This document shows positions 32,264 through 39,928 of a DNA stretch of 64,000 nt, one piece after another (the stretch's first letter is position 1; each line of letters opens with the position of its first letter). Source of the DNA: an uncultured Christensenellaceae bacterium (GTDB taxonomy: Bacteria; Bacillota; Clostridia; Christensenellales; Christensenellaceae); assembly GCA_910588425.1 (NCBI GenBank), contig CAJUPM010000008.1, forward strand, positions 13,748 to 77,747, in the 5' to 3' direction. The translations under genes and the position numbers were made by a program. The notes beneath the pieces were generated by a model that did no database searches, was not told the DNA's origin, and saw only the letters and a program-made list of their open reading frames with translations.

Positions 32264-33148
32264 ATGCTACAATTAGAAGAGATTACGCTTGGTCTCAAAG
32301 AGAGGTATGAAAGCTTTGCGGAATATGAAAAGCTTTCATTTTTGCGTTTCCCCAATATTTTCATGTCTCGGGGATGCATGGCGCTGCGCTACGGCGAAAA
32401 AGAAGGAGCCATGAGCATCTATTCCGTCATGCCAAGGATGGAAGTGCCGCCCTATGGCCTGGGCTTTTTCGTCAAGGAAGGGCAGAGCGCGGCGCCGCTG
32501 GTGCATGCGGCGGAGGAGAAGTTCGGCGGCAAGGTGCATTACTACGAGCTTTCCGAGCCCATGGTAGACAAGCTCCTCGCGGATTGCCCGGGGATGTTCC
32601 GCAAAGAGGAATCGGTGGATGACGAGGATTATATCTACGAAACCGAGAAGCTCATCTCGCTTTCCGGCAAGAAATATCACTCCAAGCGCAACTTTGTCAA
32701 CCGCTTCGAGGCCAACTATTCCTATGAATACCTGCCGCTGACGGGCGGCAACGCGATGGAATGCCTGCCTGCGCTGGAGGAGTGGTTTGCGCGGCACCAC
32801 GAGAAGATGCTCTTCTATTTCGATGAGCAGGAGGCCATTTTGGAGCTGCTGAACAACTTCGATGCTCTGGGCCTTAAGGGGGCGGCCATCAAAATCGACG
32901 GGAAAATCCGCGCCATGACGATTGGCGAATTTTTGCCGCCGGATACGGCGCATATCATCATCGAAAAGGCGGATATTGATTATCCGGGGCTGTATGCCGT
33001 CATCAATCAGAAGTTTTTGGAGCACGAATGGGCGGGCACCAAGCTGGTCAACCGGGAGGAGGATATGGGCGTGGAGGGCCTGCGCAAGGCAAAGCAATCC
33101 TATCATCCCGTCTTCCAGAACAAAGTGTTCAACGCCATCCGCGTCTAG
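32264..33148 (+). CDS. DUF2156 (phosphatidylglycerol lysyltransferase-like) protein
   Basis: 294 residues, no membrane segments. LSFLRFPNIFMSRGCMALRY near the N-terminus and the C-terminal core KGAAIKIDGKIRAMTIGEFL, ADIDYPGLYAVINQKFLEHE and VNREEDMGVEGLRKAKQSYH match DUF2156, a double-GNAT fold related to the aminoacyl transferase domain of MprF. Here it is soluble and lacks the MprF flippase part. Small stand-alone members are common in Clostridia; their acceptor is not known. No clear Shine-Dalgarno is visible beyond GAGGATAGAG. Confidence 0.82.
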   Translation: MLQLEEITLGLKERYESFAEYEKLSFLRFPNIFMSRGCMALRYGEKEGAMSIYSVMPRMEVPPYGLGFFVKEGQSAAPLVHAAEEKFGGKVHYYELSEPMVDKLLADCPGMFRKEESVDDEDYIYETEKLISLSGKKYHSKRNFVNRFEANYSYEYLPLTGGNAMECLPALEEWFARHHEKMLFYFDEQEAILELLNNFDALGLKGAAIKIDGKIRAMTIGEFLPPDTAHIIIEKADIDYPGLYAVINQKFLEHEWAGTKLVNREEDMGVEGLRKAKQSYHPVFQNKVFNAIRV

Positions 33149-33190
33149 CCAAAAAAATTCCAAATCTGGAAAAAATAAGTTTAAAAGAAA

Positions 33191-33241
33191 AGGCGCCTGT
33201 CCATACTAGCTTTAACAAAAGCGAAATGACAGGTGTTTTTT
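33191..33241 (+). terminator. branched hairpin and T-tract before spoIIR
   Basis: CCTGTC (near 33197) pairs with GACAGG (near 33228), enclosing a second small hairpin (AGCTTT/AAAGC), followed by T7. It ends 1-2 bp before the spoIIR start codon, so it may act as a leader element as well as a terminator. Confidence 0.4.
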
Positions 33242-33242
33242 T

Positions 33243-33797
33243 ATGAGAGCAAAAAAGATGTATCTTCTTTTGGCGGCGATTCTGCTTTTAAGCTGTGCCT
33301 CCGCCCGGGCGCAGGAGCCCTTCCGGCTGCACATCATCGCCAACAGCGACGGCGCGGCGGATCAGAAGGTCAAGCTGATGGTGCGGGATGCCATTTTGCA
33401 ATATACCGCGGATCAGGCCACTGCCTGCCGGGATAAGCAGCAGGCGGAGCACTATATGCGCGAGCATCTATCCGAGCTGGAAGCCTGCGCCAACCAGGTG
33501 CTGGCGGAAAACGGCTTTGACTATACCGCGCAGGCCTATCTGGGGCGGTTTGAATTCCCGGATAAGACGTACGGCGACGTAACCTATCCCGCCGGGGAAT
33601 ATGATGCCCTGCGCCTGGTGCTGGGCCAGGGGGATGGGCAGAACTGGTGGTGCGTCATGTTCCCGCCGCTGTGCATCGTCAATGAAGAGATTTTGGAGCA
33701 GGAGGAAGTGGAATACACTTCCCTGGCCTGGGAATGGCTGCAATCCCTGTTTGGGGGCGGCAAAAAGGAGGTTAGCGATGCAAAGACAGTTTCTTAA
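33243..33797 (+). CDS. spoIIR: stage II sporulation protein R
   Basis: 184 residues. A signal peptide (MYLLLAAILLLSCASARA) is followed by the SpoIIR domain: FRLHIIANSDGAADQKVKL and, near residue 130, GQNWWCVMFPPLC, both hallmark motifs. SpoIIR is secreted by the forespore under sigma-F and activates the SpoIIGA protease, which processes pro-sigma-E in the mother cell. The start at 33243 lies directly after a T-run with AGGTG as the only ribosome-site candidate; Met6 (33258) is an alternative. The gene overlaps sleB by 20 bp, an unusual linkage of an early sporulation gene with germination genes. Confidence 0.93.
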   Translation: MRAKKMYLLLAAILLLSCASARAQEPFRLHIIANSDGAADQKVKLMVRDAILQYTADQATACRDKQQAEHYMREHLSELEACANQVLAENGFDYTAQAYLGRFEFPDKTYGDVTYPAGEYDALRLVLGQGDGQNWWCVMFPPLCIVNEEILEQEEVEYTSLAWEWLQSLFGGGKKEVSDAKTVS

Positions 33798-34431
33798 AAG
33801 AAGCGCCGCAGTGGTGCTGATCGCCCTGCTGGCGGCGGCCTTTTGGCTTTCGGCGCTGGGGGCGACGTATACCAAATTGCCGGCCAGCGATGTGAAGGAA
33901 ATTCAGCGGCGGCTCAAAGCCTGGGGCTACTACAGCGGCAATGTGGACGGCATCTACGGCGACCAGACCTACCGGGCCGTCCGCTATTTCCAGAGCAAGA
34001 ACGGCCTGGCCGTAGACGGAATTGTGGGCAGCAGGACGGCGGAAAAGCTGGGCATTCAGCTCTCCTCGGGCAAGGAGGAGGGGACGGACGCCTATCTGCT
34101 GGCCAAGCTGGTCTATGCCGAGGCCCGGGGCGAGCCCTATCAGGGCAAGGTGGCCGTGGCGGCGGTGGTGCTCAACCGGGTGCGCAGCTCGGCATTCCCA
34201 AACAGCATCTCGGGCGTCATCTATCAGCCGGGGGCGTTCTCGGTCATATCGGATGGGCAGATATCGCTCTCGCCGGATGCCGAGGCACTGCGCGCGGCCA
34301 AGGATGCCCTGGCAGGCGCAGACCCAACCGGCGGGTGCGTCTTCTACTATAACCCCAAAAAGACGTCCAATTCCTATATGCTCAGCAAGCCCGTGGCCGT
34401 GGTCATCGGCAATCACAGCTTTTGCTACTAG
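33778..34431 (+). CDS. sleB: spore cortex-lytic enzyme SleB-like hydrolase
   Basis: 217 residues from ATG 33778, preceded by AAGGAGG; an upstream extension in the same frame overlaps spoIIR and is not a protein-like sequence. A signal segment (AAVVLIALLAAAFWLSALGA) is followed by a PG_binding_1 repeat (VKEIQRRLKAWGYYSGNVDG) and the hydrolase_2 (SleB) catalytic domain with Glu in VYAEARGEPYQGKVAVAAVV. SleB is a lytic transglycosylase acting on muramic-delta-lactam cortex during germination. ypeB, its usual partner, follows 27 bp later, which supports the assignment. Confidence 0.93.
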   Translation: MQRQFLKRSAAVVLIALLAAAFWLSALGATYTKLPASDVKEIQRRLKAWGYYSGNVDGIYGDQTYRAVRYFQSKNGLAVDGIVGSRTAEKLGIQLSSGKEEGTDAYLLAKLVYAEARGEPYQGKVAVAAVVLNRVRSSAFPNSISGVIYQPGAFSVISDGQISLSPDAEALRAAKDALAGADPTGGCVFYYNPKKTSNSYMLSKPVAVVIGNHSFCY

Positions 34432-34458
34432 GCTTTGGGCAGGCGAAGGAGAAGTATG

Positions 34459-35763
34459 ATGCAGGAAAAGAAAATGCAGTATTTGAAGTGGATTGCGGTT
34501 ACTGCGACGGTGGCCATCGTCATTTCGGCCACATGCTATGCCTTTTTTGCAGACCAGCGCACAGCCCGGCTAGAGCAGCAGTATGCCGCCCGGCAGGAGG
34601 CGGCCTATGGCGAGCTCATCCAGGGCATTGCCTCCCTGGAGGGCAAGCTGTATAAGCTCTCGCTCATGCCCAATTCGGCGCAGACCTCCGGCCTGCTGGC
34701 GGATATCTGGCGGCAGACCGGGGAACTGAACGGGTATCTCTCTTCGCTGAATTTGGGGGATGAAGTCCATCAGGCGATTTTCACCTTTCTGAACCAGGCG
34801 GGGGATTATGCCAAACAGCTGTTTTTGCGCTCGGCCGGGGGCGGCGCGCTGGAGCAGGAGGATGCCGGGCAGATTTTAAAACTGCAGGGCGCCTGCGCGC
34901 AGCTGGAGCAGAACCTGGAGGGGGCGTGGCAGGCGGGATATGCCGGGGGCGGCGCGCTGGTCTCCTTTTTCCCGGAGGATTCGGGCTATACCGAGAATTT
35001 TTCCGCCCAGGAGTATCCCCGTTTGATCTACGACGGCCCCTTCTCCGAGAGCCTGGAGAGTGCGCCCGCCCTCAAAGATGCGGCGAAAGTTTCCCAGGAG
35101 CAGGCACAGCAGCTGGCCGAGGAATTTGCGGGAGAGAGCCTGGAGTTTGCCGGCTATAATAAGGAAGCAAAAGTTCCCTTCTTTTCTTTTGCCGGCCAAA
35201 GCGGCGCGCAGATCTTAGTTGCCGAGCAGGGCGGCGGAGTGCTGTCCTGGAGCGTTCCGCGGCAGACGGATATCTCCATCCAGCCCACCGAACAGCGGGC
35301 GGAGGAGCTGAGACAAGCTGGCCTGGAGTTTTTGAGGCAAAAGGGCTATCCCGAGGCCGAGCTCTCCTATGCGCAGTATTACGGCGGGGATGCTCTGCTC
35401 AATTTCGTCCCCCTGCAGGATGGCGTGCGGCTCTATCCGGATCTCATCAAGCTGTGGATTCGGGCGGACGATATGCAGGTTGTGGGCATGGATGCCTGGG
35501 CCTATGTCAAAAACCACAAGCAGAGGAGCTTTGCGCAGGGCATCTCGCTGGCCGAGGCCAGAGCCCAGCTTCCGGCGGCGGCCCGGGAGACAGACTGCGC
35601 CATGGCCGTCATCCCCAAAGAGACGGGGCAGGAAGTCTACTGCTGTGAATTCTTCTGCGACTATGAGGGCAGACAGGCGATTCTCTATCTGGATGCGGCA
35701 GATGGGAGCGTGCAGGATATTCTGGAGATTGTGCATGTCAATGACGGTATTTTGACAAGATAG
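34459..35763 (+). CDS. ypeB: germination protein YpeB
   Basis: 434 residues from ATG 34459 (AAGGAG 7 bp upstream; ATG 34456 is also possible). One N-terminal transmembrane helix (WIAVTATVAIVISATCYAFF) is followed by the helical YpeB N-terminal domain and a C-terminal region with PepSY-type repeats, for example AEELRQAGLEFLRQKGYPEAEL and ISLAEARAQLPAAA. YpeB is needed for stability and localisation of SleB in the spore. The sleB-ypeB order is conserved in spore formers. A terminator follows. Confidence 0.9.
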   Translation: MQEKKMQYLKWIAVTATVAIVISATCYAFFADQRTARLEQQYAARQEAAYGELIQGIASLEGKLYKLSLMPNSAQTSGLLADIWRQTGELNGYLSSLNLGDEVHQAIFTFLNQAGDYAKQLFLRSAGGGALEQEDAGQILKLQGACAQLEQNLEGAWQAGYAGGGALVSFFPEDSGYTENFSAQEYPRLIYDGPFSESLESAPALKDAAKVSQEQAQQLAEEFAGESLEFAGYNKEAKVPFFSFAGQSGAQILVAEQGGGVLSWSVPRQTDISIQPTEQRAEELRQAGLEFLRQKGYPEAELSYAQYYGGDALLNFVPLQDGVRLYPDLIKLWIRADDMQVVGMDAWAYVKNHKQRSFAQGISLAEARAQLPAAARETDCAMAVIPKETGQEVYCCEFFCDYEGRQAILYLDAADGSVQDILEIVHVNDGILTR

Positions 35764-35788
35764 AGATTTGAAAATTGCAAAACAGAAG

Positions 35789-35818
35789 AAAAGAGCGCCG
35801 AAAATCGGCGTTCTTTTT
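35789..35818 (+). terminator. terminator after the spoIIR-sleB-ypeB cluster
   Basis: GAGCGCCGA and TCGGCGTTC pair with one G-U, flanked by A4 and T5. Confidence 0.8.
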
Positions 35819-35890
35819 GGAGTTTGCAAAATGAAATGCAGGAAAGAAATAAAAAGTTTCAAAAATGTTGCAAAATTCTCGAGAAAAATA

Positions 35891-35920
35891 TTGCGCCTGG
35901 CCGGCCTTGTGTGATAAAAT
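35891..35920 (+). promoter_or_regulatory. promoter of the DUF1934 gene
   Basis: TTGCGC (35891-35896), an 18-bp spacer and TAAAAT (35915-35920), 50 bp upstream of the start codon. Confidence 0.5.
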
Positions 35921-35969
35921 TAGCCAATGTGCAGATGGGTTTCTGCCGGAAAGCGGAAGGAAGAGCGAA

Positions 35970-36371
35970 ATGCAGGAAGTACGCATCAGTATTGAGAGCA
36001 AACAGGCGGTGGGCAGTGAGCGGGACCAAACCGAGATGAAAATGCAGGGCACGCTGCAAAAGCAGGGCGAGGCCCGGGTGATAGAATATACCGATATGGA
36101 GACAGGCGACGCGACCATCATCACCATGCAGAAGGGGATGGTCAGCATGCAGAAGAAGGGCACCATCGAGACGGAGTTTATCTTCGAGCAGGGGAAAAGC
36201 TGCTCGACGCTGTATAAAACGCCCTTTGGCTCTATGGACGTCACGATCTTCCCGACGCATGTGCAGGTAAAGCTGGAAGAGCACGGCGGGAAAATCAGCC
36301 TGGAATATGTCATGAATATCGCAGGGGCGCAGGTGGTTACCCAGCTGAAACTCTGCTATGAAGAATGTTAA
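35970..36371 (+). CDS. DUF1934 / YwiB-family protein
   Basis: 133 residues from ATG 35970 with GGAAGG upstream; the longer frame from 35865 covers the promoter. The chain is almost all alternating beta strands (VRISIESKQAV, ARVIEYTDME, GSMDVTIFPTHVQVKLEEHG), ending QVVTQLKLCYEEC, as expected for the calycin-like barrel of YwiB/DUF1934. The role in Firmicutes is unknown. It is followed 18 bp later by a metal-dependent hydrolase gene. Confidence 0.78.
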   Translation: MQEVRISIESKQAVGSERDQTEMKMQGTLQKQGEARVIEYTDMETGDATIITMQKGMVSMQKKGTIETEFIFEQGKSCSTLYKTPFGSMDVTIFPTHVQVKLEEHGGKISLEYVMNIAGAQVVTQLKLCYEEC

Positions 36372-36389
36372 ATAAAGGAGAAAAAGAAA

Positions 36390-37046
36390 ATGAAAATCAA
36401 GTGGATTGCGCATTCATGCTTTCATATTACATTATCAAACGGAAAGGTTTTGCTGTTCGATCCCTTCGGGGAGGGCATCGGCTATGAGATGCCGCGCCTG
36501 GCGGCGGACTATGTGTTTTGCAGCCACGGCCATTTCGACCACAACGGCACGGCCGGCATAGAGCCTGGTTTTGCGCTGTTTGACGCGCCCGGCCACTATG
36601 AGGCAGAGGAGCTCAGCATCGACGGCATCCCCTGCTGGCACGACGATGCCCAGGGCCAAAAGCGGGGCAGCAACATCATCTTCAAAGTGAAGGCAGAAGG
36701 CGTTACGCTGGCGCATCTGGGCGATCTGGGCCATTTGCTCAGTCCGGAGACAGCCGCGCAGCTGGCGGATGTGGATGTGCTGATGATCCCGGTGGGCGGC
36801 AACTATACGATTGATGCAGAGCAGGCCTTTGAAATCTGCAAGCAGCTGGAGCCCAACGTCATCCTGCCCATGCACTACCGCACGCCTTCGCTCAGCGTAG
36901 ACGTCGCGCCGGCGGCCAGGTTTATCCAGGCGACCAAGGGCTATTTCGACAGATCCGTTCTGGGCGAATCCAGCTTCAATTATGTCGCGGCAGATCGCAA
37001 AAAGCGCACGCGCATCTTCCTGATGAATCCGGCGCTGGAGGAATAG
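36390..37046 (+). CDS. UPF0173 metal-dependent hydrolase (YtkL-like MBL fold)
   Basis: 218 residues. The N-terminal MKIKWIAHSCFHI and DPFGEG are characteristic of UPF0173. The metal-binding motif CSHGHFDHNG, later HDDAQGQKRGSN, AHLGDLGH with Asp, and the final His in LPMHYRTPS complete the metallo-beta-lactamase site. AAAGGAG precedes the ATG by 10 bp. The physiological substrate of the family is unknown. Probably co-transcribed with the DUF1934 gene and perhaps pyrG. Confidence 0.9.
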   Translation: MKIKWIAHSCFHITLSNGKVLLFDPFGEGIGYEMPRLAADYVFCSHGHFDHNGTAGIEPGFALFDAPGHYEAEELSIDGIPCWHDDAQGQKRGSNIIFKVKAEGVTLAHLGDLGHLLSPETAAQLADVDVLMIPVGGNYTIDAEQAFEICKQLEPNVILPMHYRTPSLSVDVAPAARFIQATKGYFDRSVLGESSFNYVAADRKKRTRIFLMNPALEE

Positions 37047-37086
37047 CGCGGCTAAAGGGTATCTTATCGTTTCGGAGGAAACAGTT

Positions 37087-38700
37087 ATGGCAACCAAATA
37101 CATCTTCATTACAGGCGGCGTCGTCTCTTCGCTGGGCAAAGGCATCACGGCAGCATCCCTCGGCAGGCTGCTCAAGAGCCGGGGATACAAAATCGCAATG
37201 CAGAAATGCGATCCCTATCTGAATGTGGATCCTGGAACCATGAGCCCATTCCAGCACGGCGAAGTGTTCGTAACCGACGATGGCGCGGAGACGGATTTGG
37301 ATATCGGCCACTATGAGCGCTTTACGGATGAAAACTGCTTCCGGGATTGCAGCATCACCTCCGGCAAGATTTACCACAGCGTCATCACCAAAGAGCGCCG
37401 GGGAGACTACCTGGGCGGAACTGTGCAGGTGATCCCGCATGTAACAAACGAGATCAAGGAGCGCATCCGCGCCGTGGGCGAACACGCCGGGGCGGATGTG
37501 GTCATCACAGAGATTGGCGGAACGGTGGGCGATATCGAATCCCAGCCGTTTTTGGAGGCCATCCGCCAGCTCAAATGGGATTTGGGCGAGAGCAATAGCC
37601 TGTTTATCCATGTTACGCTCATCCCCTATCTGAACAAAGTCGGCGAGATTAAGACCAAGCCCTCCCAGCACAGCGTCAAGGAACTGCGCTCGCTGGGCAT
37701 CCAGCCGGATATTCTGGTCTGCCGGTGCGGCCAGCCGCTTTCCGCGGGCATCAAGGAAAAACTGGCGCTGTTCTGCAATGTCCGAAAAGACTGCGTCATC
37801 AGCAACCCGGATTGCGACAGTCTGTATCAGCTGCCCGTGGTGCTGCATGAAGAGGGGCTGGATATCCGGGCGTGCGAAAAACTGGGGCTGGATCTCGGCC
37901 GTCAGGCAGATCTTAGCGTATGGAACCAGCTGGTCTGCCTGCAGCAGCGCGCCCTTGAGGGCAAGCAGGTGGAGATCGCGCTGGTGGGCAAATACATCGA
38001 ACTGCACGATGCGTATCTGAGCGTGGTGGAATCCCTGGCTCACGCCGGGATGCACCGGGGCGTGAACGTCTGCATCCGCTGGGTTTCGGCGGTGGATTTG
38101 GAGCAGAACGAAGACCCTGCGGCACTGCTGGCCGGCGCGCAGGGCATCCTGGTGCCCGGCGGCTTTGGCGAGCGGGGCATTGCAGGCAAGATTTTCGCGG
38201 CCAAATACGCCCGGGAGAACCGCATTCCCTATCTGGGCATCTGCCTTGGGATGCAGATTGCGACCATCGAGTTTGCCAGAAACGTCCTGGGCTGGGCGGA
38301 TGCCAATTCCACCGAGTTCGACGCAGGCACGGCGCATCCCGTCATCGATGTGATGCAGGATCAAAGGCATCTGGAAAACCTCGGCGGAACCATGCGGCTG
38401 GGCAAATACCAGTGCGATTTGGCGGCGGGCAGCCGGGCTCAGGCGGCCTATGGCCAGAACACCATTTTCGAGCGCCACCGCCACCGCTACGAGTTCAACA
38501 ATGCCTACCGCGCACAGCTGGAGCAGGCAGGTCTGCGAGTGGCCGGCATCAACCCGGAAAGAGATTTGGTGGAGATCGTGGAAATCCCGGATCATCCCTT
38601 CTATGTGGGCGCACAGTTCCACCCGGAGTTCAAATCCCGGCCGGATCGCCCGCATCCGCTGTTCGCCGGGCTGGTGAGCGCCGCGGCGGAACAAAACTAG
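37087..38700 (+). CDS. pyrG: CTP synthase
   Basis: 537 residues, the normal length. The N-terminal synthetase domain begins KYIFITGGVVSSLGKGITAA (P-loop) and has the UTP-binding region. The C-terminal glutamine amidotransferase has VPGGFGERG, the nucleophile Cys in LGICLGMQ and the His/Glu of GAQFHPEFKSRP. It makes CTP from UTP, ATP and glutamine. TCGGAGG lies 9 bp before the ATG. In this organism the gene is not next to rpoE or fbaA as in Bacillus. A strong terminator follows. Confidence 0.97.
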   Translation: MATKYIFITGGVVSSLGKGITAASLGRLLKSRGYKIAMQKCDPYLNVDPGTMSPFQHGEVFVTDDGAETDLDIGHYERFTDENCFRDCSITSGKIYHSVITKERRGDYLGGTVQVIPHVTNEIKERIRAVGEHAGADVVITEIGGTVGDIESQPFLEAIRQLKWDLGESNSLFIHVTLIPYLNKVGEIKTKPSQHSVKELRSLGIQPDILVCRCGQPLSAGIKEKLALFCNVRKDCVISNPDCDSLYQLPVVLHEEGLDIRACEKLGLDLGRQADLSVWNQLVCLQQRALEGKQVEIALVGKYIELHDAYLSVVESLAHAGMHRGVNVCIRWVSAVDLEQNEDPAALLAGAQGILVPGGFGERGIAGKIFAAKYARENRIPYLGICLGMQIATIEFARNVLGWADANSTEFDAGTAHPVIDVMQDQRHLENLGGTMRLGKYQCDLAAGSRAQAAYGQNTIFERHRHRYEFNNAYRAQLEQAGLRVAGINPERDLVEIVEIPDHPFYVGAQFHPEFKSRPDRPHPLFAGLVSAAAEQN

Positions 38701-38710
38701 AAATTTGATG

Positions 38711-38745
38711 AAAAAGCCAGAGGCAGAGTGCCTCTGGCTTTTTTT
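38711..38745. terminator. terminator after pyrG, shared with the convergent GNAT gene
   Basis: A perfect 14-bp stem, AAAAAGCCAGAGGC (38711-38724) with its complement at 38730-38743. Confidence 0.9.
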
Positions 38746-38754
38746 GCGGGATGG

Positions 38755-39177
38755 CTAAGCCTCCCAGGCCATGAGATATTCTTTTTCCCCAGTCTCGCCG
38801 TCCAGGCATTCGCTCTGAATTTCAAACTGCTCCCTGCGGTAAAAGGCGATGGCCCGGGCGTTTTTCTGATAGACGCGCAGTTCCAGCCGGTTTTTTCCGG
38901 CTTTTGCGTAATCCAGCAGCTTCCTGCCTATCCCCCGGGACTGCGCCTGGCCGCAGACGAAAATGCCCGCGATATAGCTGCCGCTCAGCCCGATAAACCC
39001 CTGGATTTCTCCCTGCTCTTCATAGAGATACACTTCCGCCAAGGGCAGCATCTGTTTTACCTGCTCAAAATGATCCTGCCAGTATTCTGCGGGAATAAAA
39101 TCGTGCGCCTTCAGGTTGGTGTTCAGCCAAATCTCGGCCACGCCGGCGAGATCTGATGCTTGCAATGGGCGAATCAT
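38755..39177 (-). CDS. GNAT-family N-acetyltransferase
   Basis: 140 residues from ATG 39177, 6 bp after AAGGAGG. MIRPLQASDLAGVAEIWLNT is a typical GNAT start; the acetyl-CoA loop is CGQAQSRGIGRKLLDYA (QxxGxG/A), followed by VYQKNARAIAFYRREQFEI. It resembles the YjaB/PhnO-like group acting on small amines, but the substrate is unknown. It lies 11 bp downstream of the pyridoxamine-oxidase-like gene and is probably in its operon. Confidence 0.87.
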   Translation of the reverse strand: MIRPLQASDLAGVAEIWLNTNLKAHDFIPAEYWQDHFEQVKQMLPLAEVYLYEEQGEIQGFIGLSGSYIAGIFVCGQAQSRGIGRKLLDYAKAGKNRLELRVYQKNARAIAFYRREQFEIQSECLDGETGEKEYLMAWEA

Positions 39178-39188
39178 GAGCTGCCTCC

Positions 39189-39605
39189 TTAAAACTCGTA
39201 TCTTGTGCCGTGCGAGAGCAGCAACCCGTCTGTCAGAGCGATGCACAGGATGACGGTGTTCTGGTCGCTCAAATCGCTGTGGCCGTTGCCGAGCCATCCG
39301 GCAAAAGCTTTTTTCAGCTTTTGGGCGATGGGGCCGTTTTCCTGTTTGCCAAAATATCCCAGGTTCCGGCCCTTCCCATGGGCGGTGAACCACTCGCCGG
39401 CAATGGCGACGGCAGAGCCATGCGCAATCTGCCGCATCTTATTGGAATGCGCGTGCGTGATGAGATAGAAAGCGCCGTCCTCATAATAAGCGTTGACATA
39501 CCGCACGAAGGGAATGCCGCCCTCCGCCGTAGCTAGCGCAATCACCGTGTCTTTTCCAAACCGCTCGGCCATGATTTGCTCGGCCTTTTGGCACCAATTT
39601 TTCAT
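39189..39605 (-). CDS. pyridoxamine 5'-phosphate oxidase-family flavin-binding protein
   Basis: 138 residues from ATG 39605, with AAAGGAG upstream. The split beta-barrel is seen as VIALATAEGGIPFVRYVNAY, FYLITHAHSNKMRQIAHGSA and VAIAGEWFTAHGKGRNLGYF. Small members of this family bind FMN or F420 and reduce varied substrates; true PdxH function is unlikely at this length. Transcribed with the GNAT gene from the promoter at 39630-39658. Confidence 0.8.
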   Translation of the reverse strand: MKNWCQKAEQIMAERFGKDTVIALATAEGGIPFVRYVNAYYEDGAFYLITHAHSNKMRQIAHGSAVAIAGEWFTAHGKGRNLGYFGKQENGPIAQKLKKAFAGWLGNGHSDLSDQNTVILCIALTDGLLLSHGTRYEF

Positions 39606-39629
39606 AAAATGCGCTCCTTTGATAGCAAT

Positions 39630-39658
39630 AAAATAGCATGGCGGCAGGGAGCAGTCAA
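39630..39658 (-). promoter_or_regulatory. promoter of the flavin-binding protein gene
   Basis: On the minus strand, TTGACT (39653-39658), a 17-bp spacer and TATTTT (39630-39635). Confidence 0.55.
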
Positions 39659-39727
39659 GGCGCGCGGAAAAATGTGTATAGGAAATGGCAGGGCTGTGAA
39701 TAATTGGATTACAGGCGGAAAAAGCGC

Positions 39728-39756
39728 TTGACAAAGCGGTTTTGATTCTACATAAT
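39728..39756 (+). promoter_or_regulatory. promoter of rho, with a long leader
   Basis: TTGACA (39728-39733), a 17-bp spacer and CATAAT (39751-39756). The leader to the rho start at 39929 is about 165 nt, AT-rich, and contains no other feature I recognise. rho is autogenously regulated in other bacteria; a role for this leader is possible but not shown. Confidence 0.65.
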
Positions 39757-39928
39757 ATAAATACCAAAAATATTTTATTTTCCCATTTTTAATTTGTCGA
39801 TATAGTTTGATGTTTCTCGTCCATCAGACTTTTCAAGTATAAAAAACACAATACAAACCTGGCTTTTGCATACGCGCAAAATTGCCTGCTTTTTCGTGCG
39901 GCAAAAGCTGGAAAGGAAGAGCAAGTTT

